From Hyphomonadaceae bacterium (lineage in GTDB: Bacteria > Pseudomonadota > Alphaproteobacteria > Caulobacterales > Aquidulcibacteraceae), in contig JAJTGP010000046.1 in assembly GCA_021299265.1 (NCBI GenBank), forward strand, positions 1-46,479: DNA of 46,479 nt, given 5' to 3'. Below, in pieces: positions 25,103-34,717 of this stretch. Under the pieces are notes generated by a model. The model searched no databases. It had not been told where the DNA came from and worked only from the letters and a program-made list of their open reading frames with translations. A program made the translations under genes and the position numbers. How positions within the stretch are numbered: position 1 is the stretch's first letter; the number at the start of each line of letters is the position of its first letter.

Positions 25103-26773
25103 TTACGGCTTATCCCGATACTTATTGGTGATGGGATAACGCCTGTCGCGGCCAAAGTTGCGCGTGCCAATCTTGACGCCCGGCGGCGCTTGGCGGCGTT
25201 TGTATTCGGCAACGTAGAGCAGATTCTGGATGCGGTGCAGCACGGCCGGGTCATGACCGCGTGCGATCACCTCCTCAATCTCGGCCTCTTCTTCGACAAA
25301 GCCGTGCAGCATGTCGTCGAGTGCGGGATAAGGCGGCAGGCTGTCTTGGTCGGTTTGGTTCTCGCGCAATTCCGCCGAGGGCGCTTTGTCGATAATGCGT
25401 TGGGGAATGACTTCGCCCGAAGCGCCAAGTCCGATGTGACAAACATGCGCATTTCGCCACCGCGACAGGGCGTAAACCTCCATTTTATAAAGGTCCTTCA
25501 AGGCATTATAGCCGCCACACATGTCACCATAGAGGGTGGCATAGCCGACCGCCATTTCGCTCTTATTCCCGGTCGTTAAAACCATATGGCCAAACTTATT
25601 GGACAGAGCCATCAGCAAGACGGCGCGGCTGCGGCTTTGTATATTTTCTTCGGCAACCCCAGTTTGCGTATCGGCGAACTGGCCGCTCAACATTTGCGCG
25701 AATGCCTCCACCGCCGGTTCAATCGAGATAACGTCATAGGGGATGGCCAAGCGGCGCGCGTTGTCTGCCGCATCATCGAGGCTTTCTTGACTGGTGAAGC
25801 GCGAGGGCATCATCACACAGCGCACGCGGTCTGCCCCCAAAGCATCGGCTGCAACCGCTGCACTCAAGCCGGAATCGATCCCGCCGGACAATCCCAGCAG
25901 AACGCCTGGAAAGCCATTTTTATTGACGTAATCTCGAAGCGAAAGCACCATCGCGGCATAATCAGCCGCCTCACCTTCCACTTGGTCGAGTTGCTCTGCC
26001 TGCTTGCAAACCCAGCTATCGCCGCGCTTTTCCCAAAGCGCACTCGACTGGCTTTCAGAAAAATTCGGGAGGGATTGCACACATGCCCCGCTCGCATCCA
26101 ACGCAAAGCTACCGCCATCAAAACAGAGTTCATCCTGTCCACCAATTTGATTGACATAAATAAGCGGCAAACCGGTTTCAGAAACTCTTGCGCGCGCGCT
26201 GGCCAAACGCTCTTGCTTGACTGGGCGGCGATAGGGCGAACCGTTGGGCACGATCAGAAGCTCAGCTCCCTGCTGCTTCAGGCTTTGGGTCACCCGGTCA
26301 AACCAGATGTCCTCACAAATCGGAATACCGACCAAGACCCCTGCAATCTTCACCGGAGCCGGCAAAGGCCCGGCATTGAACACGCGCTTTTCGTCAAACA
26401 CAGCATAATTGGGCAATTCGTGTTTGAACCGCAGATCGGCGACGCGCCCATCTGACAGGATCGCGACTGCATTATAGAGCCCATCCTCATTCCGCCACGG
26501 CGTGCCCATGATCACCGTAAGTTTGGTACCGGCTGTTAGCGCGGCCAATTCTTCCGTCGCTTCACCGCAATCCTTCACCGCAGCGGGCTTTAGCACGAGG
26601 TCTTCCGGCGGATAGCCAATCAAAAACAACTCAGTAAAAACAAGAACGTCCGCCCCAACGCTTAGGGCATGCCCCAAGCAGGTCTTGGCTTTGGCAAGAT
26701 TACCCCAAATATCCCCAACAATCGGGTTCAGTTGGGCGGAGAGGATGTGCAGCTTCTGTTGGGTCTGGCTCAT
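25103..26773 (-). CDS. nadE: Glutamine-dependent NAD+ synthetase
   Basis: 556 aa, both domains complete. The N-terminal CN-hydrolase (glutaminase) domain shows Glu in VFTELFLIGYPPEDL, Lys in FKHELPNYAVFDEKRVF and nucleophile Cys in VGIPICEDIWFD. The C-terminal synthetase domain has the ATP pyrophosphatase loop LLGLSGGIDSGLSAAVAADALG and the VLTTGNKSEMAVGYATLYGDMCGG segment. It makes NAD+ from deamido-NAD+, ATP and glutamine-derived ammonia. It is followed 11 bp away by the convergent methyltransferase gene and preceded on the same strand by the Gfo/Idh/MocA gene (31 bp), a likely two-gene operon. Confidence 0.97.
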   Translation of the reverse strand: MSQTQQKLHILSAQLNPIVGDIWGNLAKAKTCLGHALSVGADVLVFTELFLIGYPPEDLVLKPAAVKDCGEATEELAALTAGTKLTVIMGTPWRNEDGLYNAVAILSDGRVADLRFKHELPNYAVFDEKRVFNAGPLPAPVKIAGVLVGIPICEDIWFDRVTQSLKQQGAELLIVPNGSPYRRPVKQERLASARARVSETGLPLIYVNQIGGQDELCFDGGSFALDASGACVQSLPNFSESQSSALWEKRGDSWVCKQAEQLDQVEGEAADYAAMVLSLRDYVNKNGFPGVLLGLSGGIDSGLSAAVAADALGADRVRCVMMPSRFTSQESLDDAADNARRLAIPYDVISIEPAVEAFAQMLSGQFADTQTGVAEENIQSRSRAVLLMALSNKFGHMVLTTGNKSEMAVGYATLYGDMCGGYNALKDLYKMEVYALSRWRNAHVCHIGLGASGEVIPQRIIDKAPSAELRENQTDQDSLPPYPALDDMLHGFVEEEAEIEEVIARGHDPAVLHRIQNLLYVAEYKRRQAPPGVKIGTRNFGRDRRYPITNKYRDKP

Positions 26774-26804
26774 GTGCCTAAACTAACCCGATGCGCGGTT
26801 TGGT

Positions 26805-27737
26805 TCAAAGGTTTGCGCTGAGAATGGTTTCAATTTGAAGGGCCAAGTCCATTGCGGTGAGTGCTTCTTGGTTGGACACCTCCGCATAAGGCGCAGAACA
26901 AGCGGCTACAAACTGAGCCAACATTTGGGCGACTGGGTCTGAATCCTGGGCCAAAAATGGCCTTGGACTTGGCCAATTAGCCCCATGCGTGACCACGCCG
27001 CGCACAAAATCGACGCTCATTTGCGCTTGCGCTTGCCCGGTATCCAACATCCATTGCGTGGTGCGAACACTCGCGGTCCGTGTCGCGCGCAGGCGGGCTT
27101 CCCCGCCGCCTTTGAATCGTACCCGCGCTTCAGCAGAATCAATTGCAGCACCGCGACCACCAAGCTTGGTCGCCCGCACCGAAACAGCGCGCGAGCCAAA
27201 CAAGACGGCTGCCACATAAATATCTTGGATCATCAGATCGAGAATAACGGAAACATCGCTGACATGCTCCCGCGGGGGGGCTTCGCGCACCGCTTCAAAG
27301 CTGCGTAATCCAACCATGCTAGGTGTTAGGCCCAGCGCACCAATCATCGGCCCTTCACGGTGGCCGACTTGCAAAATCAAGTTTTTGGCGCGCGCCTCGG
27401 CCACCATCTGTTGCGCTTCGTCGCGCGAGATCGCAATTGGACGCTCAACTAGGACATGGCATCCTTGAGCAAGGGCCTGAAGACTTAAACGACCGTGGGT
27501 CCCTGCAGGAGCCGCGATGATCACCGCGTCAGCCTGCTCAAGCAACGTCTCGAGTGACGAGGGCTCAATTCCAAACCGTGCGCATAAGCCTTCAGAGCGC
27601 CGCACATCTGGCTCATAGAGACCCAGGAGATTCGCCCCCAGCGTCACGCGTAGCGCAGCAGCATGCCGCTCCCCCGCAACACCAGCACCGATGAGTCCCA
27701 CCTTCAACAAGCTCTTACCGGCTCCTTTAACCCTCAT
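26805..27737 (-). CDS. Gfo/Idh/MocA family NAD(P)-dependent oxidoreductase
   Basis: 310 aa. The N-terminal Rossmann motif is KVGLIGAGVAGERHAAAL, with the family's ADAVIIAAPAGTHGRLSLQALAQGCHVLVERP. The usual EKP lysine motif is ERP here: Arg replaces the Lys that is often catalytic, so substrate chemistry may differ. The C-terminal domain carries a plausible substrate-site segment (SVILDLMIQDIYVAAVLFG). Lipid-A GlcNAc dehydrogenase-like (GnnA) and sugar dehydrogenases share this plan, and the true substrate is unknown. It is transcribed toward nadE. Confidence 0.82.
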   Translation of the reverse strand: MRVKGAGKSLLKVGLIGAGVAGERHAAALRVTLGANLLGLYEPDVRRSEGLCARFGIEPSSLETLLEQADAVIIAAPAGTHGRLSLQALAQGCHVLVERPIAISRDEAQQMVAEARAKNLILQVGHREGPMIGALGLTPSMVGLRSFEAVREAPPREHVSDVSVILDLMIQDIYVAAVLFGSRAVSVRATKLGGRGAAIDSAEARVRFKGGGEARLRATRTASVRTTQWMLDTGQAQAQMSVDFVRGVVTHGANWPSPRPFLAQDSDPVAQMLAQFVAACSAPYAEVSNQEALTAMDLALQIETILSANL

Positions 27738-28013
27738 TGGGCACCCTTGATTGGGCCCCCATCATCGGGTCTGTCGTCCCTATTTGTCACAGTGGCTTCA
27801 CGCATCTGTCACAAGCGCGTGGTGCTCAAGCATAAAACGCTTGCGTCCATCAATCGTGCGCCAGAAAAAACTTCAGCAAACCAGCGATTTCCCGGAAACA
27901 TTTACAGCAGGCTCCAAATGCCTTCGCCTGGATGACTTGACCCGCCCCCAAAAAGACCGTCATTCCCATCCTAGAAGCGTACAAGAGTACCACCACATAA
28001 CAGGGAGAAACAC

Positions 28014-29021
28014 ATGCCAGCAGTTACATCTAAAGAAGTACGCCTGAAGTCGCGGCCAGAGGGTTCGCCAGTCGCTGAAAACTTCGAGATCGCGAGCGTC
28101 GAGAGCACAAGCCCAGCTGCAGGCTTTGTTCAAGTGAAGAACCACTGGATGAGCGTTGACCCTTATATGCGCGGCCGCATGTACGACCGCCCAAGCTATG
28201 TGCCGCCCTTCCAATTGGGCGAAGCGCTGCAAGGCCACGCGATTGGCGAAGTGATTGAGAGCGGCGATCCTGACTTTCAAGTAGGTGACATTGTCAGCCA
28301 CATGCTGGGTTGGCGCGAATTTGTAACAGGTCCCAAAGTCCTATTCACCAAGATCGACACCCATGGCATCCCGTTGCAGGCCTTTTTGGGCGTGATGGGC
28401 ATGCCCGGCATGACCGCTTATTGCGGTTTTCTTGAAATCGGCGCGCCAAAGCCCGGGGACACCGTCTTCGTCTCCGGCGCAGCAGGAGCTGTTGGCTCGC
28501 TCGTATGCCAGATCGCCAAGATCAAAGGCTGCAAGGTCGTGGCCTCTTGCGGTTCGGATGAAAAAGGCGAGTGGCTTAAATCTGTCGGCGTTGATGAAGT
28601 CGTCAATTATAAGAAGGTGCCGGATCTCTTGGGGGCGGTTCGTGCGGCTGCCCCCCAAGGCATCGATATCTATTTCGACAATGTCGGCGGTGAACATCTC
28701 GAAGTCGCCCTCGAAGTGGCCCGCCCCGGTGCCCGCTTTGCTGAATGCGGCATGATCAGCCAATATAATGCGACGGAACCTGTCCCGGGGCCCAGTAATT
28801 TGGTTTACATTGTTGGTAAGAGCCTAAAGATCCAAGGCTTCATCGTGTCCAACTATGCCAGCATGCAAGGCCAATTCTTGGCTGAAATGGGCGGATGGAT
28901 CAAAGATGGTCAGATCAAGTGGGAAGAGACCGTGATGGACGGTATTGACCAAGCCCCTGCTGCTTTCATGGGCCTATTCAGTGGTGCGAATGCTGGCAAA
29001 ATGTTGGTCAAACTCGCCTAA
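28014..29021 (+). CDS. Zinc-independent MDR-family NADP-dependent oxidoreductase
   Basis: 335 aa. ATG at 28014 follows AGGGAGAAACAC. The text is characteristic of the leukotriene-B4 12-hydroxydehydrogenase / CurA / YncB branch of medium-chain dehydrogenases: VDPYMRGRMYDRPSYVPPFQLGE, GMPGMTAYCGFLEIG, VFVSGAAGAVGSLVCQIAKIKG (NADPH-binding) and YFDNVGGEHLEVAL. No zinc ligands are present. Family members reduce C=C bonds of alpha,beta-unsaturated ketones and aldehydes, a detoxification role. It stands alone, with a GC-rich hairpin about 27 bp downstream. Confidence 0.93.
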   Translation: MPAVTSKEVRLKSRPEGSPVAENFEIASVESTSPAAGFVQVKNHWMSVDPYMRGRMYDRPSYVPPFQLGEALQGHAIGEVIESGDPDFQVGDIVSHMLGWREFVTGPKVLFTKIDTHGIPLQAFLGVMGMPGMTAYCGFLEIGAPKPGDTVFVSGAAGAVGSLVCQIAKIKGCKVVASCGSDEKGEWLKSVGVDEVVNYKKVPDLLGAVRAAAPQGIDIYFDNVGGEHLEVALEVARPGARFAECGMISQYNATEPVPGPSNLVYIVGKSLKIQGFIVSNYASMQGQFLAEMGGWIKDGQIKWEETVMDGIDQAPAAFMGLFSGANAGKMLVKLA

Positions 29022-29047
29022 GCGGACGTCCAACGCCCGAAAAGCCA

Positions 29048-29080
29048 AGGCCAGTCTCGCATGTGTTCGCAGGCTGGCCT
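29048..29080 (+). terminator. Possible terminator hairpin after the MDR oxidoreductase gene
   Basis: AGGCCAG and CTGGCCT form a 7-bp stem with a 19-nt loop, starting 27 bp after the stop. There is no T run, so it is a weak or Rho-assisted terminator at best. Confidence 0.3.
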
Positions 29081-29166
29081 GGCGCATTGCAATTCAAGGG
29101 TGACGAACGTCGTCTTGCCCTGTAGAAGCCGCGCTTCAATTTTCGACCCTGAATAGGAAACCACCC

Positions 29167-30057
29167 ATGAGCCGCCTTTTCGACAATTATGTGATGGTTG
29201 ACTGGTCGGCTGCGGCCAAACCTGCGACTGGGGCGGATTCCATTTGGATCGGCACGCTACGTCGCGACGTGCGCCTGCAATTGCGCTTTGAAGCGCAAAA
29301 TCCACCGACCCGCAAAGCTGCATTGGAAGCAATCACTGGCCTATTGGCAGAGTTTGATAAGCGCGGCGACCGCACATTGATCGGCTTTGACTTTCCCTTT
29401 GGCTATCCACAGGGGACTTCGGCTGCCCTGAAGTTTGAGGGCGCCCCTTGGCTCACTATGCAGGCTTTCTTAACCAAGGAAATCAAGGACAAGCCAGATA
29501 ATGCGAATAATCGCTTCCAAGTGGCGGCGATGATGAACCGCCTGATTTCGGGTGGGCCATTCCCATTCTGGGGGTGTCCACCACGCGACGTGTTGACGAC
29601 GTTGCAATCGAAGAAAACTCGCCCACATGGCCCAGGCGATCTGCCAGAGCATCGTCTAGCTGAGCAAGCCGCAAAGGGCGCGAGTCCGATCTGGAAGCTT
29701 TATACGGCAGGTTCTGTAGGCTCGCAGGCTTTAATGGGAATTCCGGTCGTCAAGAAGCTGCGCGATGCCCGGGCAGATGCGCGAATTTGGCCTTTTGAAA
29801 CCGGCTACAAGCCTTTATCGCGCGAGGACCTAGATAGGGTCAAAATCGTGATGGCAGAAATCTATCCCTCCATCGTCAAATCGACACCTGCCGTTGGCGA
29901 GGTGAAGGACTTGGCACAAGTGCGCGCGATTGCCGAACATTTCGCGGCCTTGGATGAGGCTGGAAAACTAGCCGCTGCCTTCGGCCCCGCTAAAGGCCTG
30001 ACCGACGCGCAAATTGAGACGATTGAGCAAGAAGAAGGCTGGATCTTGGGTGTTTAG
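29167..30057 (+). CDS. Conserved hypothetical protein, possible RNase H-fold (DUF429-like)
   Basis: 296 aa, no signal peptide. The start MSRLFDNYVMVDWSAAAKP and the later LIGFDFPFGYP each place an Asp at the end of a hydrophobic strand. This is the pattern of DUF429-type proteins with an RNase H-like fold. PFPFWGCPPRDV, SPIWKLYTAGSVGSQALMGI and WPFETGY are other likely conserved segments. Similar proteins in alphaproteobacteria carry inconsistent names (cobalamin or molybdopterin related) that are not supported by motifs here. Biochemical function is unknown. It is probably monocistronic. Confidence 0.6.
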   Translation: MSRLFDNYVMVDWSAAAKPATGADSIWIGTLRRDVRLQLRFEAQNPPTRKAALEAITGLLAEFDKRGDRTLIGFDFPFGYPQGTSAALKFEGAPWLTMQAFLTKEIKDKPDNANNRFQVAAMMNRLISGGPFPFWGCPPRDVLTTLQSKKTRPHGPGDLPEHRLAEQAAKGASPIWKLYTAGSVGSQALMGIPVVKKLRDARADARIWPFETGYKPLSREDLDRVKIVMAEIYPSIVKSTPAVGEVKDLAQVRAIAEHFAALDEAGKLAAAFGPAKGLTDAQIETIEQEEGWILGV

Positions 30058-30072
30058 CCCGCCCAGCCGGCT

Positions 30073-30318
30073 TTAGCGGCGCAGGACCCAGCCAATAACC
30101 GCACCGCCGACAACTGATGCGCCGGCATAAAGGGTCCAGTGCGCGGGTTCGCCTTGGCTGAACAACGCAAAGATCGCGATTGGCAAAAGTGCAGCCGACG
30201 TGCCGAGCAGACCTAAAAAGGCCGTCGCTCCTGCCGTACGTAATTGCCGCTTGCCAAAAGTGCGCACGTGATCCTCCCAACCTGTGCCGAAACCGTACAG
30301 GTGGGTGAAAGACCGCAA
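30073..30318 (-). CDS. Small membrane protein, function unknown
   Basis: 81 aa from a TTG at 30318; no ATG or GTG is available in frame nearby. Two hydrophobic helices (AGATAFLGLLGTSAALLPIAIFALF and TLYAGASVVGGAVIGWVL) follow a polar N-terminus and end in a basic WVLRR. There is no recognised family. It lies between two other genes on the same strand as the MATE transporter, 48 bp downstream of that gene's stop, and may be the last gene of its operon. Confidence 0.5.
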   Translation of the reverse strand: MRSFTHLYGFGTGWEDHVRTFGKRQLRTAGATAFLGLLGTSAALLPIAIFALFSQGEPAHWTLYAGASVVGGAVIGWVLRR

Positions 30319-30366
30319 GATTGAGACCAGCGCAAATGCCCCAGTCGCTGTTTATGGGGATAAGGT

Positions 30367-31743
30367 CTAATTAGCTTGGGGATCGACTGCTTTTGCGGCC
30401 TCAGTCGAGGAGATCGGGCCTAACACCAAGAGGCGCAGAACCAAAATACCCGCTGAAACGATGCTGGCAAGCGCGACTGCTTCAACAAGGCCTCGTGCGC
30501 CACGTTCGAAATGAATACAAAACAGCCAGCCCAAGGGCGACATAACCAGCACATATGAGACAAAATGGCTCATTGTGGGAAACCAAGGCTTGCCAAGGGC
30601 GCGCAGGGCTTGGGCTGCCACGACTTGTAAGAAGTCGGGTACGGCCATCAACCAGACAAGTCCAACCAATACCGCGCCATAGGCCATCAGGCTCGGGTCG
30701 GTTGTAAATGCGCTCGCGATTGGTTTTGCGGCAACCCACGTTACCACGGAGAACAAAGCTGCATAAATTCCAGATAGGCCAAGGCCCATCCAAGCGATCT
30801 TGCGCGCACCTACCAGATCGCCTGCGCCACGCGCGTTAGAGGCGATCACAGCGGTTGCAGAGGCAATCCCCATGGCCGGCATAAAGCCAATCGACATGAT
30901 ATTCATCACAATGTTGAACGCCCCGACTTGGACGACACCGGCAAGGCCCGCAATGATGGTGAGGATGTTGAAGGAACCTGCCTCCAAAATCCCGCTACCC
31001 GCCGCTGACAAACCGATGGAGACTTGCTCTTTCGCCTCACCCGGTGCGGCGCGGGTGGTAAAGTCTAGAAAGCCAAACTGCTTGGCGTCAGGCATATTCA
31101 ACAGCCAGATCATTGCCCCTACGGCCAAAAACAGCCTCGCGCCCAACGTACTCCAAGCAGCACCATCAGCACCTTGAAGTGGCACGAGATAAGTCGCCAA
31201 AGCCAGATTGACCACATTCGCTCCCACCATTAGGGCAAGCGCAACCCGTGGCCGGGATAATGCTTCTAAGGTTTTTGCACAGGTCAGATAAATCGCGTTT
31301 GGTAACAGGCTGAGGCCCAAAATAGCCGCGCATGATGCAGCCCCCTTGGCCAGATCCGGCTGTTGGCCTAAGTGGTTGAGTGCCCAAAGCGCCCCAAAGT
31401 GCAGCACAAGGGCAAGCACAAAACCCATAGCGATCGAGGTTACAATACCACGCCGCCAAATCAAGCCAATGGAGCGCGGGTTATTCTCGCCATAGCGGCG
31501 CGCGGCCAACACTTGTACGCCCACTAACAGCCCGATGGTCGCGACCAGCGCCGTGCCATTCAGGCTCCACGCCAAAGCGAGTTCTGCCAGCTCTGTCGCA
31601 GAATGGCGGCCAACCAGAATGGAATCGACCAAGCCCATCAACATGACAAGCACATTCGATCCCGCTACGGGTCCGGCTAATAAAAGGAGCTTTTTCAACA
31701 GCCCACCTTGCGGCAGAACTGCCGCGTCGGGGGCAGAAGTCAT
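30367..31743 (-). CDS. MATE family multidrug/metabolite efflux transporter
   Basis: 458 aa with about 12 membrane helices in two halves. The family text is LAGPVAGSNVLVMLMGLVDSILVGRHSATELAELALAWSLNG near the N-terminus, and the matching second-half segment is MGIASATAVIASNARGAGDLVGARKIAWMGL. MATE proteins export cationic compounds using Na+ or H+ gradients. The substrate is unknown. It starts 3 bp after the stop of the small upstream ORF (31747-32040), so the two are an operon. Confidence 0.93.
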   Translation of the reverse strand: MTSAPDAAVLPQGGLLKKLLLLAGPVAGSNVLVMLMGLVDSILVGRHSATELAELALAWSLNGTALVATIGLLVGVQVLAARRYGENNPRSIGLIWRRGIVTSIAMGFVLALVLHFGALWALNHLGQQPDLAKGAASCAAILGLSLLPNAIYLTCAKTLEALSRPRVALALMVGANVVNLALATYLVPLQGADGAAWSTLGARLFLAVGAMIWLLNMPDAKQFGFLDFTTRAAPGEAKEQVSIGLSAAGSGILEAGSFNILTIIAGLAGVVQVGAFNIVMNIMSIGFMPAMGIASATAVIASNARGAGDLVGARKIAWMGLGLSGIYAALFSVVTWVAAKPIASAFTTDPSLMAYGAVLVGLVWLMAVPDFLQVVAAQALRALGKPWFPTMSHFVSYVLVMSPLGWLFCIHFERGARGLVEAVALASIVSAGILVLRLLVLGPISSTEAAKAVDPQAN

Positions 31744-31746
31744 GGT

Positions 31747-32040
31747 TTACCGGCGTCCTGACACCATTTTCGAGCGCGCCCACTGACGGCACTCGTCAGC
31801 GACCTCGAAGGCAGAGCGAATTTGCGCTTCACCTGGCATTTGCGGATCAATATGGGTTGCAGCGTCTACCGCCTGCTTAAAGGCAATCTCGGCCGCGCCA
31901 ATCTGGCCCGACCGCAGATAGGCCCATGCCTCGACCAAGGATGGGGCAATTGGATCACGTGCCAAAAGCGTGAAAAACGGTTCGTCGGTTTCGGCCTTGG
32001 AATAGGCGTCAAACTGGCTTGGCTCGGTCTTGCTGCTCAT
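31747..32040 (-). CDS. Small hypothetical protein, possibly TPR-like
   Basis: 97 aa, ATG at 32040. Cytoplasmic, with no membrane segment. The stretch PSLVEAWAYLRSGQIGAAEIAFKQAVDAAT has the helix-turn-helix hydrophobic pattern of a tetratricopeptide unit, but only one such unit is visible. Its stop is 3 bp before the MATE start. It diverges from rnhB with about 110 bp between the starts. Function unknown. Confidence 0.65.
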   Translation of the reverse strand: MSSKTEPSQFDAYSKAETDEPFFTLLARDPIAPSLVEAWAYLRSGQIGAAEIAFKQAVDAATHIDPQMPGEAQIRSAFEVADECRQWARSKMVSGRR

Positions 32041-32150
32041 GGGTGCTTCCTATGTGGTTGGGAGACCATAGCAAGCCGCCCAAGATAAGAAAGGGGGCCG
32101 ATGTGGGAGAGATGCGAATTCTTGAGCGAATCCGCCATAGTGTTGCAGCG

Positions 32151-32777
32151 ATGCCCGACCTGACCCTTGAAACAGCCTATGCCAAACAGCTGCGCGTGCC
32201 GCTTGAAGCGGTTTGTGGCATTGATGAAGCCGGACGCGGACCGTGGGCCGGCCCCGTATCGGCGGCTGCGGTCATCCTCAACCCCAAACACCTACCTAAG
32301 GGCATTGATGATTCTAAGCGCTTAACCCACGCCCAGCGCGAAGCCCTGTTCGATGTGATTCAAGACCAAGCCCTCGCCAGTTCCCTTGCGATGATCTCTG
32401 CGCAAGAAATTGATTCTACAAATATTCTAAAGGCTACTTTGAAGGCGATGGCGATGGCGGCTCAAGGGCTAAACCAAGTACCCAGTCTCGCGCTCGTGGA
32501 TGGGAATCGGACACCAGACCTAATCTGCCCTGCGTTTTGCGTGGTCGGCGGCGATCATCTTTCGCTGTCCATCGCAGCCGCCTCCATTCTGGCCAAGGTC
32601 GCACGCGACCGCTTGATGGCCGAGGCGGACGATCTCTATCCGGGCTATGGCTTTGCCCAGCACAAGGGCTATGGCACCAAAGCCCATCAAGACGCTTTGG
32701 CGCGCTTAGGCCCCTCCCCGATCCACCGGCTAAGTTACAAGCCCGTCGCAAAAGTGCTGCAGTCCTTCCAGGATTAA
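32151..32777 (+). CDS. rnhB: Ribonuclease HII
   Basis: 208 aa from the ATG at 32151 (MPDLTLETAY). An upstream ATG at 32112 with a nearby GGGAG would add 13 residues and is possible. The long ORF-track start is not credible. RNase HII motifs are all visible: CGIDEAGRGPWAGPV (catalytic DE), IDDSKRLTHAQRE, LALVDGNR (catalytic Asp), AAASILAKVARDR and YPGYGFAQHKGYGTKAH. It removes RNA primers and misincorporated ribonucleotides from DNA. The GRGPWAGP variant, with W for the common L, is usual in alphaproteobacteria. Confidence 0.96.
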   Translation: MPDLTLETAYAKQLRVPLEAVCGIDEAGRGPWAGPVSAAAVILNPKHLPKGIDDSKRLTHAQREALFDVIQDQALASSLAMISAQEIDSTNILKATLKAMAMAAQGLNQVPSLALVDGNRTPDLICPAFCVVGGDHLSLSIAAASILAKVARDRLMAEADDLYPGYGFAQHKGYGTKAHQDALARLGPSPIHRLSYKPVAKVLQSFQD

Positions 32778-32866
32778 ACTTCTGCAATGTGGCGACAGCG
32801 TCAGACGGAATTGCGCCCATCGCTGCGTTTCTCATCTCGACGGGACCCAACCGATGGAGATGTAAC

Positions 32867-33289
32867 ATGAAACCTATTCCTAGCTTGCTTGCGGCTGCCG
32901 CTGCCCTCGTCCTACTGGCCGGTGCCGGTGCCCCTGCCTTTGCCAAGGATCGCGACAATAATCCCCCTGGTCGCGCTGGCGGTCCCGGCACCAATTGGGA
33001 AAACCCACCAGCCCCGCGCGGTGGCCCCGGCACGTCGCCCGATCGCTACTACCGTCACAATGGCATACGCTATGCCTTCGCGCCGCATAATCATGGCTAT
33101 TATTACAATGCCCATTTTGGCTATTGGCACCCGACTTTTGGGTTCTGGAACCAAAAGTCCCGCTGCTGGCTCGACAATGACAACAATCCGCCAAGCCCTG
33201 TCGGTGGTCGCGGTACAAATTGGGAAAACCCACCAGGTATCCGTGGTGGCCCAGGTGCCTCGCCTGACCGCTATGGCAAATGCCGCTAG
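32867..33289 (+). CDS. Small secreted protein with a duplicated DNNPP...GTNWENPP motif
   Basis: 140 aa from the ATG at 32867, after GGAGATGTAAC. The ORF-track start at 32537 lies inside rnhB. The Sec signal ends APAFA. The mature protein has two near-identical 35-residue blocks (DRDNNPPGRAGGPGTNWENPP ... RGGPGTSPDRY, and the same pattern again at the C-terminus). They flank an aromatic, His-rich centre (HNHGYYYNAHFGYWHPTFGFW). Pairs of cysteines sit near the end. The aromatic GYWHP-like core resembles small secreted YXWXXGXXW-type envelope proteins. No known function. The repeats suggest a binding or scaffold role. Confidence 0.7.
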   Translation: MKPIPSLLAAAAALVLLAGAGAPAFAKDRDNNPPGRAGGPGTNWENPPAPRGGPGTSPDRYYRHNGIRYAFAPHNHGYYYNAHFGYWHPTFGFWNQKSRCWLDNDNNPPSPVGGRGTNWENPPGIRGGPGASPDRYGKCR

Positions 33290-33360
33290 TTTAGGACGTG
33301 GCTATCAAATTGGCCCGTCTTAACAAGGGGTCGCGCAAGCCCTGAAGCGACCCCCGAGCG

Positions 33361-34592
<1,232 letters not shown>

Positions 34593-34632
34593 AGCCGCCA
34601 AATCCCACCAGAACCGTTGAGAACCCGCGACT

Positions 34633-34651
34633 GGCCGCTTTAAAAGCGGCC
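34633..34651 (+). terminator. Hairpin after ccrM, possible terminator
   Basis: GGCCGCTT-TAA-AAGCGGCC, an 8-bp stem 40 bp after the ccrM stop, followed by CGTTTGC. The T run is only three bases, so termination efficiency is uncertain. A second small hairpin (GGCGGC-CTAAA-GCCGCC) overlaps the ccrM stop codon. Confidence 0.45.
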
Positions 34652-34717
34652 CGTTTGCACGCAATTGAGATGTCCATTTTAGCGCAATGATAACCTCAGG
34701 GTCGTATACAGCGGGTA

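Noticed and set aside
25586-26455. 289-codon plus-strand frame opposite nadE
   Set aside because: Both NAD synthetase domains are conserved on the minus strand. The plus-strand translation is a shadow.
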